Below, in pieces: positions 15,903 through 23,840 of a DNA stretch of 42,283 nt (the stretch's first letter is position 1; every line of letters begins with the position of its first letter). The notes below the pieces were generated by a model. It was not told the origin of the DNA and ran no database searches. It was given only the letters and a program-made list of their open reading frames with translations. Source of the DNA: CAYMKL01 sp964390805 (lineage in GTDB: Bacteria; Chloroflexota; Anaerolineae; VGOG01); the NCBI GenBank assembly GCA_964390805.1, contig CAYMKL010000051.1:1-42283 (forward strand), in the 5' to 3' direction. The translations under genes and the position numbers were made by a program.

Positions 15903-17450
15903 ATGCAGGAGAACACGACAGAATCGCCATCCAGACAGAGACAGTCTGGTGGGCATCCCCCGATCTGGCCGGGTATGGTGGGTGGCCGCTACAAACCCCT
16001 GACCGACCGCGAGGTGGAGCGAGTACACGCGGCCTCTCTGGACTTGCTTGAACAGGTCGGTGTCGCCGATCCCACCGACGAATGGCGCCAGCGGGTCGTC
16101 GCCGCCGGTGGCTGGGTCAATGACGCGGGACGGCTCTGCTTTCCGCATGGCCTAGTTGAGGATTGCATCGCCCTGGCCGGGCGCAACTTCACCGTTTGTG
16201 GGCGCGATCCGAAGCACGATCTCGACGTATCTGGCGCGCGGGTTCACTTCGGCGGCGGCAGTGCCACGGTGCAGATCCTCGACATCCACACCAACCGGTT
16301 CCGCGAGACGCAACTGACTGACCTCTACGACATCTCGCGCCTGGAGGATGCGCTGGACAACATGCACTTTGTGATCCGCGCCTGCATCGCGCGCGACATG
16401 GTGGAGGCCGAGCTGCTCGACATCAACACGGCCTACGCTATCATGTCGGCTACCTCGAAACACATGGCTACCAGCTTTTTCGAGCCGGAGCATCTGGAGA
16501 TGGCGGTGGCGATGTTCGATCTCTCCCTGGGCGGCGATGGCATGGGCGCCAGGTGGCGCGCCCGGCCCTTTGCCGAGGCCATCGTGACCTTCGTCGTGCC
16601 GCCGTTGCGCCTTGCAAAGAACGCCTGTCGCGTCCTAGATGCGGCGGCGCGCAACGATATGCCAGCGATTCTCTGCTCAGCCGGACAGGCTGGAGCGACC
16701 GCGCCAGCGGCGCTGGCCGGCGCCCTCACCCAGGGCAATGCCGAAGTGCTGGCCGCGCTCACCGCCATGAACCTACTCAAGCCCGGCCACCCGCTCTTCA
16801 TGGGCAACTGGCCGTTTGTCACGGATCTGCGGAGCGGCGCTTTCGCTGGCGGTGGGGGGGAGATGGCACTGCTCGCTGCCAGCGCGGCGCAAATGGCGCG
16901 CTTCTATGACATCCCGTCCAGCATCGGCGCAGGCATGTCCAGTTCCAAGCAGCCAGACCTGCAGTCGGGGTGGGAGAAGGGGTATCTGGCAACTCTGCCG
17001 GCCCTGGCCGGTGGAAACATGATCGCGGAAACGACGGGTATCCTGGCCGACATCCTGGCCTGTTCCCAGGAAGCTTTCATTCTCGACACGGATTTGATCT
17101 CCGGGGTGCAGCGGGCCGTCCGCGGGATCGAGGTCAACGACGACAGTCTGTCGGTTGAGGACATCAAGGAAGTGGTCTCCGGGCCGGGCCATTTCCTGGG
17201 CCAGGCCTCAACACTGCGCTTGATGAGAAGCGAATACGTTTACCCCAAGCTCGCCGACCGTCAGACTATCGAGGACTGGGAAGCAAGCGGGCGCGTGGAT
17301 ATCCGGGCGCGCGGGCGCGCGGCGCTGACGCAGGTTATGAGGGAGCACTATCCGCAATACGTCGAACCAGCCCACGATGCGCGCATCCGCGAGCGGTTCG
17401 ATATCCGCCTGCGTCCGGAGGATATGAAACCCGGCAACGGGCGATGGTAG
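15903..17450 (+). CDS. MttB-family trimethylamine/betaine:corrinoid methyltransferase, non-pyrrolysine
   Basis: A 515-residue member of the trimethylamine methyltransferase (MttB) superfamily, a TIM-barrel enzyme that transfers methyl from a quaternary or tertiary amine to a corrinoid protein. Features include the N-terminal LTDREVERVHAASLDLLEQVGV helix, VHFGGGSATVQILD, LDNMHFVI, and the GATAPAALAGALTQGNAEVLAAL segment typical of the family. The frame has no internal UAG, so it is not a pyrrolysine MttB. It groups by type with MtgB-like proteins that act on glycine betaine and related compounds, but the substrate is unproven. The ribosome-binding site is gggagg at 15887-15892. Its stop codon is inside a small palindrome (17447-17473). 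Confidence 0.9.
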   Translation: MQENTTESPSRQRQSGGHPPIWPGMVGGRYKPLTDREVERVHAASLDLLEQVGVADPTDEWRQRVVAAGGWVNDAGRLCFPHGLVEDCIALAGRNFTVCGRDPKHDLDVSGARVHFGGGSATVQILDIHTNRFRETQLTDLYDISRLEDALDNMHFVIRACIARDMVEAELLDINTAYAIMSATSKHMATSFFEPEHLEMAVAMFDLSLGGDGMGARWRARPFAEAIVTFVVPPLRLAKNACRVLDAAARNDMPAILCSAGQAGATAPAALAGALTQGNAEVLAALTAMNLLKPGHPLFMGNWPFVTDLRSGAFAGGGGEMALLAASAAQMARFYDIPSSIGAGMSSSKQPDLQSGWEKGYLATLPALAGGNMIAETTGILADILACSQEAFILDTDLISGVQRAVRGIEVNDDSLSVEDIKEVVSGPGHFLGQASTLRLMRSEYVYPKLADRQTIEDWEASGRVDIRARGRAALTQVMREHYPQYVEPAHDARIRERFDIRLRPEDMKPGNGRW

Positions 17451-17473
17451 GGCAAGTTGCCAACTTGCTCTAC
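17447..17473. repeat. Palindrome overlapping the MttB-like stop codon
   Basis: Arms gtagggcaagttg (17447-17459) and caacttgctctac (17461-17473) pair with one G-T wobble and a one-base centre, so it may be a cruciform or RNA hairpin. The caagttg core resembles the 2366-2410 repeat. The left arm includes the TAG stop at 17448-17450. Confidence 0.5.
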
Positions 17474-17508
17474 GTATGCAATTGTAGATGTCACACACAG
17501 GAGGAGAC

Positions 17509-19434
17509 ATGATAGGTGGTACCTATGGCAAAATCCTGCACGTTGATCTAACGTCCGGCGACATTCGCGTTGAGCAGCCCGGCGACGACTTTTACCGCTT
17601 GCTGGTTGGTGGTCGCGCGGTGATCTCTTATCTGCTGCTCCGAGATCTGCCGGAGGGGACGGATCCACTCAGCCCAGATAACTTGTTCATCATCGCCCCT
17701 GGCATCATGCAGGGCAGCAACCTGCCCGGCTCAGGGCGGCACGGGGTAGGGGGCAAGGCGCCGCTCACCGGCGCGTTGGGCAATTCAGACGTAGGCGGTT
17801 TCTTTGGTCACGAGTTCAAGCGCGCCGGCTTCGATGCGCTGGTGGTCCACGGGCGTGCCGAGTCGCCCGTCTACCTGTGGGTCAAGGACGGGGAAGTGGA
17901 GATCCGTTCCGCCGAACACCTGTGGGGCAAGAAGACGGCTCCGGTACAGGCGGCGATCCGGGAGGAGCTTGGGGATGACGCCGCTTCATCACATGTACGT
18001 AGCGGCTTACGCGTCGCGCAGATCGGGCCCGCCGGAGAGAACCAGGTCCTATACGCCAACGTGATCCACGACGTTAATCGGGCCGCCGGGCGCAACGGCA
18101 TGGGGGCCGTGATGGGGTCCAAGAACCTAAAGGCCGTGGCAGTGCGGGGGACGATGGACCTGCCGGTTGCCGACCGAGATCGCGTGGCAGCGGTGGCAAA
18201 GTGGCTGAGAGAGAACTACAAGCAGCGCATGGGGTGGGCCACGGCTGGCATCGGGCGCGGCACGCAGGATAGCTTGATGAACTGGGGAGAGCTGGGCGCG
18301 CTCCCAACGCGCAACTTCAGCAAGGCGATGTTCGAAAACCGCTATCTGCTCAGCGGCGAGCGCAACTATGAGATGTACCTCAAGGAGCGCGACACCTGCC
18401 AGGCGTGCCCGGCGCGGTGTAAGCAGGTCTTTGAGAACGAGTCTGATGATCCCTATCGCCGACTCGATCTCGTGTACGGCGGCGCCGAGTACGAGGCGAT
18501 GGCTGCTTTTGGGCCCTGCTGTGGCGTGGAGGACAACCTGGCGGTGCTGAAGGCCAACGAGCTGGCCAACGCCTATGGGCTGGATTCGATCTCCACAGGG
18601 ATGTCCATCGCCTTTGTGATGGAATGTTTCGAAAAGGGCATCCTGACGAGCGAGGACACCGGCGGGCTGGAGTACGGCTGGGGGAAGGCCGACCTTCTGG
18701 TTCGCTCCGTGGAGATGATCGCCAATCGTGAGGGGTTTGGCGACGTCATGGCCGATGGCGTAGCGCGCATGAGCCAGCGCTTTGGTCCGGAGACCGAGCC
18801 CTTTGCTCTCACCATCAAAGGCCAGGAACTGCCGATGCACGAGCCACGGCTCAAGCACGCCATGGGCATCGGCTACGCTGTCTCTCCCATCGGCGCGGAC
18901 CACATGATCAACATCCACGATACGGACTTCATCAACCAGGGCTGGATGCTCGATCGGGTCAACGCGGTGATGGAAGAGAAGCTCGACCCTGTACCACAGG
19001 ATGAGTTGAGTGAGGAGAAGATGCAGATCTTCTATCACGAACTGAACTTCATGCATTTCCAGGACTGTGCCCTGAACTGCTTCTTCTACTGCTATGACTA
19101 CCATCATCTGGCGGAGGCGCTCTCGGGGGTGACTGGAGAGGCATATAGCGTTCAGGACATCCTGGATGTGGGAGCGCGTGCCCAAACGTTGGCGCGATTG
19201 TTCAACCTGCGTGAGGGTTTCACCGCCGAGGATGACCGACTGCCCAAGCGTGTGATGGAAGCGTTCACCGAGGGGCCGCTGGAGGGTATTGAGATCACCG
19301 AGGAGGCGTTCAATTGGTGCAAGCAGCGCTACTATGAACTCATGGGGTGGGATCCGCAAAGCGGGGAACCGACCGATGAGTGCCTGCGAGAGCTGGGCCT
19401 GGACGATCTACACGAAATGAGAAATGAGAAATGA
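17509..19434 (+). CDS. aor: Aldehyde:ferredoxin oxidoreductase (tungsten cofactor family)
   Basis: A 641-residue AOR-family enzyme that oxidises aldehydes to acids with ferredoxin as acceptor, using tungsten or molybdenum bis-pterin and one [4Fe-4S] cluster. It starts with the usual GGTYGKILHVDLTSG and continues with the pterin-binding GSGRHGVGGKAPLTGALG and the NRAAGRNGMGAVMGSKNLKA block. The cluster ligands are CQACPARC (about residues 299-306) and a distal Cys in DCALNCFFYCYD. ATG 17509 is preferred over ATG 17488 because the aggagg site (17499-17504) lies between them. In this operon it could oxidise an aldehyde made by the aminotransferase or by methyl-group oxidation (inference). Its last codons are made of a 7-bp tandem repeat. 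Confidence 0.93.
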   Translation: MIGGTYGKILHVDLTSGDIRVEQPGDDFYRLLVGGRAVISYLLLRDLPEGTDPLSPDNLFIIAPGIMQGSNLPGSGRHGVGGKAPLTGALGNSDVGGFFGHEFKRAGFDALVVHGRAESPVYLWVKDGEVEIRSAEHLWGKKTAPVQAAIREELGDDAASSHVRSGLRVAQIGPAGENQVLYANVIHDVNRAAGRNGMGAVMGSKNLKAVAVRGTMDLPVADRDRVAAVAKWLRENYKQRMGWATAGIGRGTQDSLMNWGELGALPTRNFSKAMFENRYLLSGERNYEMYLKERDTCQACPARCKQVFENESDDPYRRLDLVYGGAEYEAMAAFGPCCGVEDNLAVLKANELANAYGLDSISTGMSIAFVMECFEKGILTSEDTGGLEYGWGKADLLVRSVEMIANREGFGDVMADGVARMSQRFGPETEPFALTIKGQELPMHEPRLKHAMGIGYAVSPIGADHMINIHDTDFINQGWMLDRVNAVMEEKLDPVPQDELSEEKMQIFYHELNFMHFQDCALNCFFYCYDYHHLAEALSGVTGEAYSVQDILDVGARAQTLARLFNLREGFTAEDDRLPKRVMEAFTEGPLEGIEITEEAFNWCKQRYYELMGWDPQSGEPTDECLRELGLDDLHEMRNEK

Positions 19435-19462
19435 GAAATGAGAAGTGAGAAGCGAGAAGATA
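19414..19462 (+). repeat. 7-bp tandem repeat spanning the AOR stop codon
   Basis: Four perfect copies of gaaatga (19414-19441) are followed by the degenerate units gaagtga, gaagcga and gaagata. The TGA of copy 3 (19432-19434) is the AOR stop codon. Because 7 is not a multiple of 3, copy-number changes would alter only the last few residues of the enzyme. Confidence 0.8.
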
Positions 19463-19484
19463 GAGACGAGGAGAACGAATTGAG

Positions 19485-20222
19485 ATGACGATCTACACCG
19501 TGAAACGTGGCCAGGTCACCTTTGGCCAGGCCATCGGCATCATCATGATGGATACCTTCATGCCCTTTCCTCCGGGCACGCCGGGCAATGCCACGACGTT
19601 CTCCTATCCAGTCCGCTACGAACTCGTGCGCGGCGCCGACATGCAGGCCGTCGTGTATGAACCGGACGGTAGCCTGCTCGAACCGATGCTCCAGGCTGGG
19701 CGGCGGCTCGTCGAGGCCGGAGTGAGGGCAGTGACGGGCAACTGCGGCTTCATGATCCTTTACCAGGAAGCGTTGGCCAGAGAGCTGCCGGTACCGGTGT
19801 TCATGTCCAGCCTGCTGCAGCTCCCTTTCGTGTCGCGGCTGCTCAAGCCCGATGAGAAGGTGGGTATCATTTCCGCCTCCAAGCGCAGCCTGACGCCGGA
19901 GCACCTGCGAATTGCTCTGGGGGGAATGGAGGCACGCTACGTGGTCGCCGGCATGGAGGACCAGCCTGCCTTTTACGCCGCCATCCACGCCGAGGTGGGC
20001 GAGCTTGACTTCGAGCGGGTTGAGAGCGAGGTCGTAACGGTCGCTCAATCGCTGATCGAGGAACACCCCAGCGTCAAAGCCCTGCTGTTCGAATGCACCG
20101 ACTTGCCGCCCTACGCCGCTGCGGTGCAGGAGGCGACCGGCCTGCCCGTGTTCGACTTTGCGACGCTGTTCAACTATGTGTTCTCAGCGGTCGTTCGGCG
20201 GCGGTTCGAGGGCTTCATGTAA
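19485..20222 (+). CDS. Aspartate/glutamate/hydantoin racemase-like protein
   Basis: A 245-residue protein of the Asp/Glu racemase superfamily. The two catalytic-type cysteines are in AVTGNCGFM (about residue 86) and LLFECTDLPPYA (about residue 204), where cofactor-independent racemases and hydantoin racemases place their acid/base pair. The family also includes decarboxylases and maleate isomerases, so the reaction is not fixed. It may invert the configuration of an amino acid made by demethylation (inference). The ribosome-binding region is gaggagaacg before ATG 19485. Confidence 0.75.
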   Translation: MTIYTVKRGQVTFGQAIGIIMMDTFMPFPPGTPGNATTFSYPVRYELVRGADMQAVVYEPDGSLLEPMLQAGRRLVEAGVRAVTGNCGFMILYQEALARELPVPVFMSSLLQLPFVSRLLKPDEKVGIISASKRSLTPEHLRIALGGMEARYVVAGMEDQPAFYAAIHAEVGELDFERVESEVVTVAQSLIEEHPSVKALLFECTDLPPYAAAVQEATGLPVFDFATLFNYVFSAVVRRRFEGFM

Positions 20223-20242
20223 ACCTGAGTAGGAGGTGGGTC

Positions 20243-21040
20243 TTGCATATCGTGGTCTGTACGAAACCGACGCCCGACTCCGAGGCGAAGATGTCGGTTG
20301 ATGCCGACGGGCGTGTCTCGTGGGGCGAGTCGAACATCATCATGAACCCGTGGGACGAATACGCGGTGGAGGAGGCCCTGCAGCTGCGAGAAAAGCTCGG
20401 CGGCACCGTCACAGCCATCTCGATGGGACCGGAGGAATCGCGCGAGGCGCTCAAGCACGCTGTGGCCATGGGCTGCGACGAGGCGGTCCGGGTTTGGGAC
20501 GAGTCGTTCGCGGGTTCCGATACCCTGGCGACGAGCTATGTGCTTGCCCAGGCGATTCGGGCGCTGGGCGATGTGGATCTGATCCTCATGGGGGGATTGG
20601 CCATTGATGGTCAAACCGGCCAGTCTGGCCCCGCGCTGGCCAGACGACTGGGTTGGCCGTCCCTAATGTACACCATTCACATCGCCGATCTGGATGCTGC
20701 CGGCGGCACCATCACCGTCGAAAGGCTGGTCGAGGAGGGCCGGCAGGTGGTCTCCGCCTCGCTGCCTGCGGTGGTTGGCACCACCAAGGGCATCAACGAG
20801 CCGCGACACATGACCTTCATGGGCATCCGCAAGGCGGCGAAGATGGAATACCCACATTGGGCTGCCGCCCAGATCGGCGCTGAACTGGAGAAGGTTGGTC
20901 TTTCTGGATCTGGTGTGCAGTGGCCTGAGGTTTTTGAGCCGCCGGCGCGAGAAGGCCAGGTCGAGATCATCGAGAGCGAGACGGTCGAAGAGGCGGCTGG
21001 GCAGTTGGTTGACCGGCTCATCGCCGAAAAGGTATTCTAG
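20243..21040 (+). CDS. etfB: Electron transfer flavoprotein, beta subunit
   Basis: A 265-residue ETF beta subunit with the N-terminal HIVVCTKPTPD strand, the DEYAVEEALQLRE helix, the GCDEAVRVWDESFAGSDTLAT AMP-binding region and the ETF signature VERLVEEGRQVVSASLPAVV. It is best read from TTG 20243, placed 4 bases after the aggaggtg site, since no ATG fits the N-terminus. It pairs with the alpha subunit encoded 10 bases downstream. Electrons probably come from the dehydrogenase-GcvT fusion at 13452 and possibly the flavoprotein at 23841. Confidence 0.93.
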   Translation: MHIVVCTKPTPDSEAKMSVDADGRVSWGESNIIMNPWDEYAVEEALQLREKLGGTVTAISMGPEESREALKHAVAMGCDEAVRVWDESFAGSDTLATSYVLAQAIRALGDVDLILMGGLAIDGQTGQSGPALARRLGWPSLMYTIHIADLDAAGGTITVERLVEEGRQVVSASLPAVVGTTKGINEPRHMTFMGIRKAAKMEYPHWAAAQIGAELEKVGLSGSGVQWPEVFEPPAREGQVEIIESETVEEAAGQLVDRLIAEKVF

Positions 21041-21050
21041 GAGGCAGCGA

Positions 21051-22055
21051 ATGGGTAGCGACGTGCTTGGAAGTGGAAACGCCTTCGTCTGGGTAGAGCA
21101 GTTTGAGGGTCAGCCTGCCTCTGCGTCCTGGGAGGCAATGAGTGTGGCGCGCCGCCTGGCGGACGAGAAAGGCGGCCGGGTGACGGCCTGTCTCTTCGGA
21201 GGCGATGGGCTGGCAGGAGTTGCTGAACAAGCCCTCGCTTTTGGGGCAGATGAGGTTCTTCTGGCTGAGGATGCCGTGCTTGCCGATTATCGGGTCGAAG
21301 CGCACTGCGCTCTCCTGACTGACGCAGTTCGCAAAGCCAAACCCGACATTGTCTTGATCGGCGCCACGTTTCGGGGCCGTGAGCTTGGACCCGCACTGGC
21401 GGTGGAGCTCGATACGGGCTGCGTCGCCGACTGTACCGCGTTGACGTTCGACGGCGACCAACTCGTCGCCACGCGCCCCATCTATGCGGGAAAGCTCATG
21501 GCCAGATGCACGATTCCAGTGAGACGGCCTCAGGTCTTCACTACGCGAGTGCGTGCCTTCGAGCGAGGTGAGCCTGACTCCCAGCGAACTGGGCCGGTGA
21601 CAAGAGTACAGCGCGTTCTTACTGAGGCGGAGATCGCGACCAAGGTGACGGGCTTCCTGGAGGGTAAGGGCGGCGTTAGTCTGGCGGATGCTGAAATCGT
21701 CGTGGCGGGCGGGCGAGGTGTGAAAGGGCCGGAGGGGTTCGAGCCACTTCTGGAACTGGCAGACGCGCTGGGGGCTGCGCTTGGGGCGTCGCGGGCGGCG
21801 GTGGATGCCGGCTGGATTCCCTACGAACATCAAGTTGGCCAGACCGGCAAGACTATCAATCCCGACCTGTACATAGCCTGCGGCATATCTGGCGCGATCC
21901 AGCACCTGGTAGGCATGCGTACCAGCAAGGTCATTGTGGCCATCAACAAGAACCCAGAGGCTCCGATATTCAAGCTGGCCCATTACGGCATTGTGGGCGA
22001 TGTCTTCAAGGTGGTGCCGGCCCTGACCGCCGCTTTCAACACTGCAAAAAGGTGA
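21051..22055 (+). CDS. etfA: Electron transfer flavoprotein, alpha subunit
   Basis: A 334-residue ETF alpha subunit. The N-terminal domain carries the electron-carrier fold (AFVWVEQFEGQ, GADEVLLAED). The C-terminal FAD domain shows the full alpha signature: VAGGRGVKGPEGF, LGASRAAVDAGW, HQVGQTGKTINPDLYIACGISGAIQH and INKNPEAPIFKLAHYGIVGD. ATG 21051 follows a taggaggcag site. No ETF dehydrogenase (quinone reductase) gene is present in the window, so the final acceptor is not visible. Confidence 0.95.
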   Translation: MGSDVLGSGNAFVWVEQFEGQPASASWEAMSVARRLADEKGGRVTACLFGGDGLAGVAEQALAFGADEVLLAEDAVLADYRVEAHCALLTDAVRKAKPDIVLIGATFRGRELGPALAVELDTGCVADCTALTFDGDQLVATRPIYAGKLMARCTIPVRRPQVFTTRVRAFERGEPDSQRTGPVTRVQRVLTEAEIATKVTGFLEGKGGVSLADAEIVVAGGRGVKGPEGFEPLLELADALGAALGASRAAVDAGWIPYEHQVGQTGKTINPDLYIACGISGAIQHLVGMRTSKVIVAINKNPEAPIFKLAHYGIVGDVFKVVPALTAAFNTAKR

Positions 22056-22062
22056 TAACGCT

Positions 22063-22743
22063 ATGAACCCAGTTGTATTAGACAACATTCCATTTCAGCC
22101 GAAGCTAGATTCCCTCATGAAAGCGTTTCGCATCAAAGAGGGAAGTTCTTCCGCTGCAAGGCTTGAGGCCGTTGCAGCGGATGCTCAAGCCGTTGCCAAA
22201 CCCAAGGCTGTCTGTAAGGTCGCCTTCATCGAATCCAGGGGCGAGGATCACGTGGTTGTTGATGGGATAACGCTGACCAGCCGCGTGCTTCGAGTCAACC
22301 TGGAGGAGGTGCATCGCGTTTTCCCCCACGTGGCTACGTGTGGAACGGAGATGGATGAGTGGTCGAGCTCGATAGACGATATGCTGGAAAGCTACTGGGC
22401 CGACAGGATCAAGGAGATGGCTCTGCGCTCTGCGAGGCAAGCGCTGGATGAACACCTGCAAGACCGATTCCGCCCTGGGCGCATGTCAAGAATGAACCCC
22501 GGATCTCTCCCAGACTGGCCCCTCAAAGAGCAGCGGAAGCTGTTCGCGCTCCTGGGCGATCCAAAGGAGGACATCGGGGTTGAGCTTACGCAAAGCCTCA
22601 TCATGGTCCCGCTCAAGTCTGTCTCAGGGATAAGCTTTCCTACTGAAGCGGATTTCGCCAGTTGTCAACTATGCCCGAGGGAGGACTGTCCGGGCAGGAG
22701 GGCGCCGTATGATGCGACGTTGTATGATCGGAAGTATCGGTAG
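22063..22743 (+). CDS. MetH-activation-domain protein, possible corrinoid reactivator
   Basis: A 226-residue protein resembling the activation (AdoMet-binding) domain of vitamin B12-dependent methionine synthase. The diagnostic stretch is residues about 148-191: GSLPDWPLKEQRKLFALL, then IGVELTQSLIMVPLKSVSG. In MetH this domain helps re-methylate oxidised cob(II)alamin. Standalone copies beside corrinoid methyltransferases plausibly reactivate or assist corrinoid proteins (inference). The C-terminus adds a cysteine cluster CQLCPREDC that could bind a metal or Fe-S centre. It is the last gene of the plus-strand demethylation operon; a repeat cassette begins directly after its TAG stop. Confidence 0.8.
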   Translation: MNPVVLDNIPFQPKLDSLMKAFRIKEGSSSAARLEAVAADAQAVAKPKAVCKVAFIESRGEDHVVVDGITLTSRVLRVNLEEVHRVFPHVATCGTEMDEWSSSIDDMLESYWADRIKEMALRSARQALDEHLQDRFRPGRMSRMNPGSLPDWPLKEQRKLFALLGDPKEDIGVELTQSLIMVPLKSVSGISFPTEADFASCQLCPREDCPGRRAPYDATLYDRKYR

Positions 22744-22774
22744 AGAACCGCGGATCTGCAGGAAAACGCGGATT
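22744..22774. repeat. Left 31-bp inverted repeat of the GxxExxY cassette
   Basis: agaaccgcggat... at 22744-22774 matches the reverse complement of 23781-23811 at 29 of 31 positions. It starts at the base after the TAG stop of the preceding gene. Together the two repeats bracket a 1,068-bp block holding a GxxExxY gene and MITE copy 2. Confidence 0.75.
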
Positions 22775-22787
22775 TTCAAGATCTGGG

Positions 22788-22939
22788 GTGACTGCTCAGG
22801 CTACCCTGTGCCGCGATTGAAATCGCCTCTCCAGGGCTTTCAGCCGGGCGTCCACCTGCGTGGACGTCGCTGTCCACGTAGGTGGACAGTCAGCTTTAGC
22901 TCTCCAGGCGCGGTTTCAACCGCCAGCCTGAATAGTAGC
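22788..22939. mobile_element. 152-bp MITE-like element, copy 2
   Basis: Its first 144 bases are identical to copy 1 at 10870; only the terminal bases differ (aatagtagc versus gagtagtaac). It is flanked by an 8-bp direct repeat gatctggg (22780-22787 and 22940-22947), different from the duplication at copy 1, as expected for independent insertions. It is nested inside the GxxExxY cassette, just upstream of that gene. Confidence 0.75.
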
Positions 22940-22964
22940 GATCTGGGCTTGATTTGGGAGGTGC

Positions 22965-23765
22965 ATGATGACTGAGTTGCTGCATAGAGACCTCACGGGC
23001 CGGATCATTGGGGTTTACTACTTTGTCTACAACAAGCTAAGTCAGACCTATCCCGAATTCATCTACGAGCGGGCGATGATCGCGCTCCTGGAGCGGCTTG
23101 GAATTCGTTGTATTCGGCAAGATGAGTATGAGATCAGATACAAGGGACGGCTTGTGGGGGTACAGCAGATTGACATCTTCGTGGCCGGCGTGGTAGTTGT
23201 CGAACTGAAGGTGGTCGGTAGCATTGAGCCCATTCACCTTGCCCAATTGCTGTCCTATTTGAGGACTGTTTCCAAGGAAGTCGGGCTTCTTTTTCGCTTC
23301 GGAGGTCCAGAGCCAGAGTTTGCCCGGCGAGTCTTAACGCAGAAGGCCTGGCACGAAACACTGAGTCCTAACTCAGCAGCATTGGTGGAGCGAGAGGATC
23401 TGCTGCATTCAGAAGTCACTCATGAGATCATCGGCGGTACACTGGAGGTCTTCAAGGCCCTCGGACCGGGCTTCATCCACAGAATCTACGCCAATGCTTG
23501 CTTTCATGAGCTGAAGCTGCGAGGGCTGGAGGTAATGCCCCGCCGCGAGTTTCGAGTTTTCATGGATGACATTGATCTTGGGGAAATCAAGCTTGGGCAT
23601 CTCCAGGTTGACAATCGTGCGTTGGTCTTCCCGGTCGCCGTGTCAAACGTCGAGAAGATCAAGATCGCGAATCTCAAGGCGTGGATGCACCACCTGAACA
23701 TCCCGATAGGCATCCTCGTGAACTTCAACACGACGTGGCTCGAACCCATCGTCTTGCGCACGTGA
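22965..23765 (+). CDS. Tandem double GxxExxY protein (PD-(D/E)XK nuclease-like)
   Basis: This 266-residue protein contains two copies of the roughly 120-residue GxxExxY domain, a family of unknown function with a nuclease-like core. Copy 1 (about residues 5-125) has YPEFIYERAM, QQIDIFVAGVVVVELK and the HLAQLLSYLRTV helix, so an Asp...Glu-x-Lys site is retained. Copy 2 (about 135-266) begins GPGFIHRIYANAC, with His for the Glu of the name motif. Its core reads FPVAVS where ELK is expected, so it is probably catalytically dead. Usual family members have one domain. ATG 22965 or 22968 follows a gggaggtg site. It is unrelated in function to the operon and is enclosed by 31-bp inverted repeats. 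Confidence 0.75.
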   Translation: MMTELLHRDLTGRIIGVYYFVYNKLSQTYPEFIYERAMIALLERLGIRCIRQDEYEIRYKGRLVGVQQIDIFVAGVVVVELKVVGSIEPIHLAQLLSYLRTVSKEVGLLFRFGGPEPEFARRVLTQKAWHETLSPNSAALVEREDLLHSEVTHEIIGGTLEVFKALGPGFIHRIYANACFHELKLRGLEVMPRREFRVFMDDIDLGEIKLGHLQVDNRALVFPVAVSNVEKIKIANLKAWMHHLNIPIGILVNFNTTWLEPIVLRT

Positions 23766-23780
23766 GTATTCGCCAGACCC

Positions 23781-23811
23781 AATCCGCGTTTTCCTGCGAA
23801 TCCGCGGTTCT
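23781..23811. repeat. Right 31-bp inverted repeat of the GxxExxY cassette
   Basis: Positions 23781-23811 are the reverse complement of 22744-22774 with two adjacent mismatches. It ends about 10 bases before the ribosome-binding region of the flavoprotein gene at 23841. Confidence 0.75.
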
Positions 23812-23840
23812 TGCTCGTCACCGAAAAGGAGAACCCAAAC

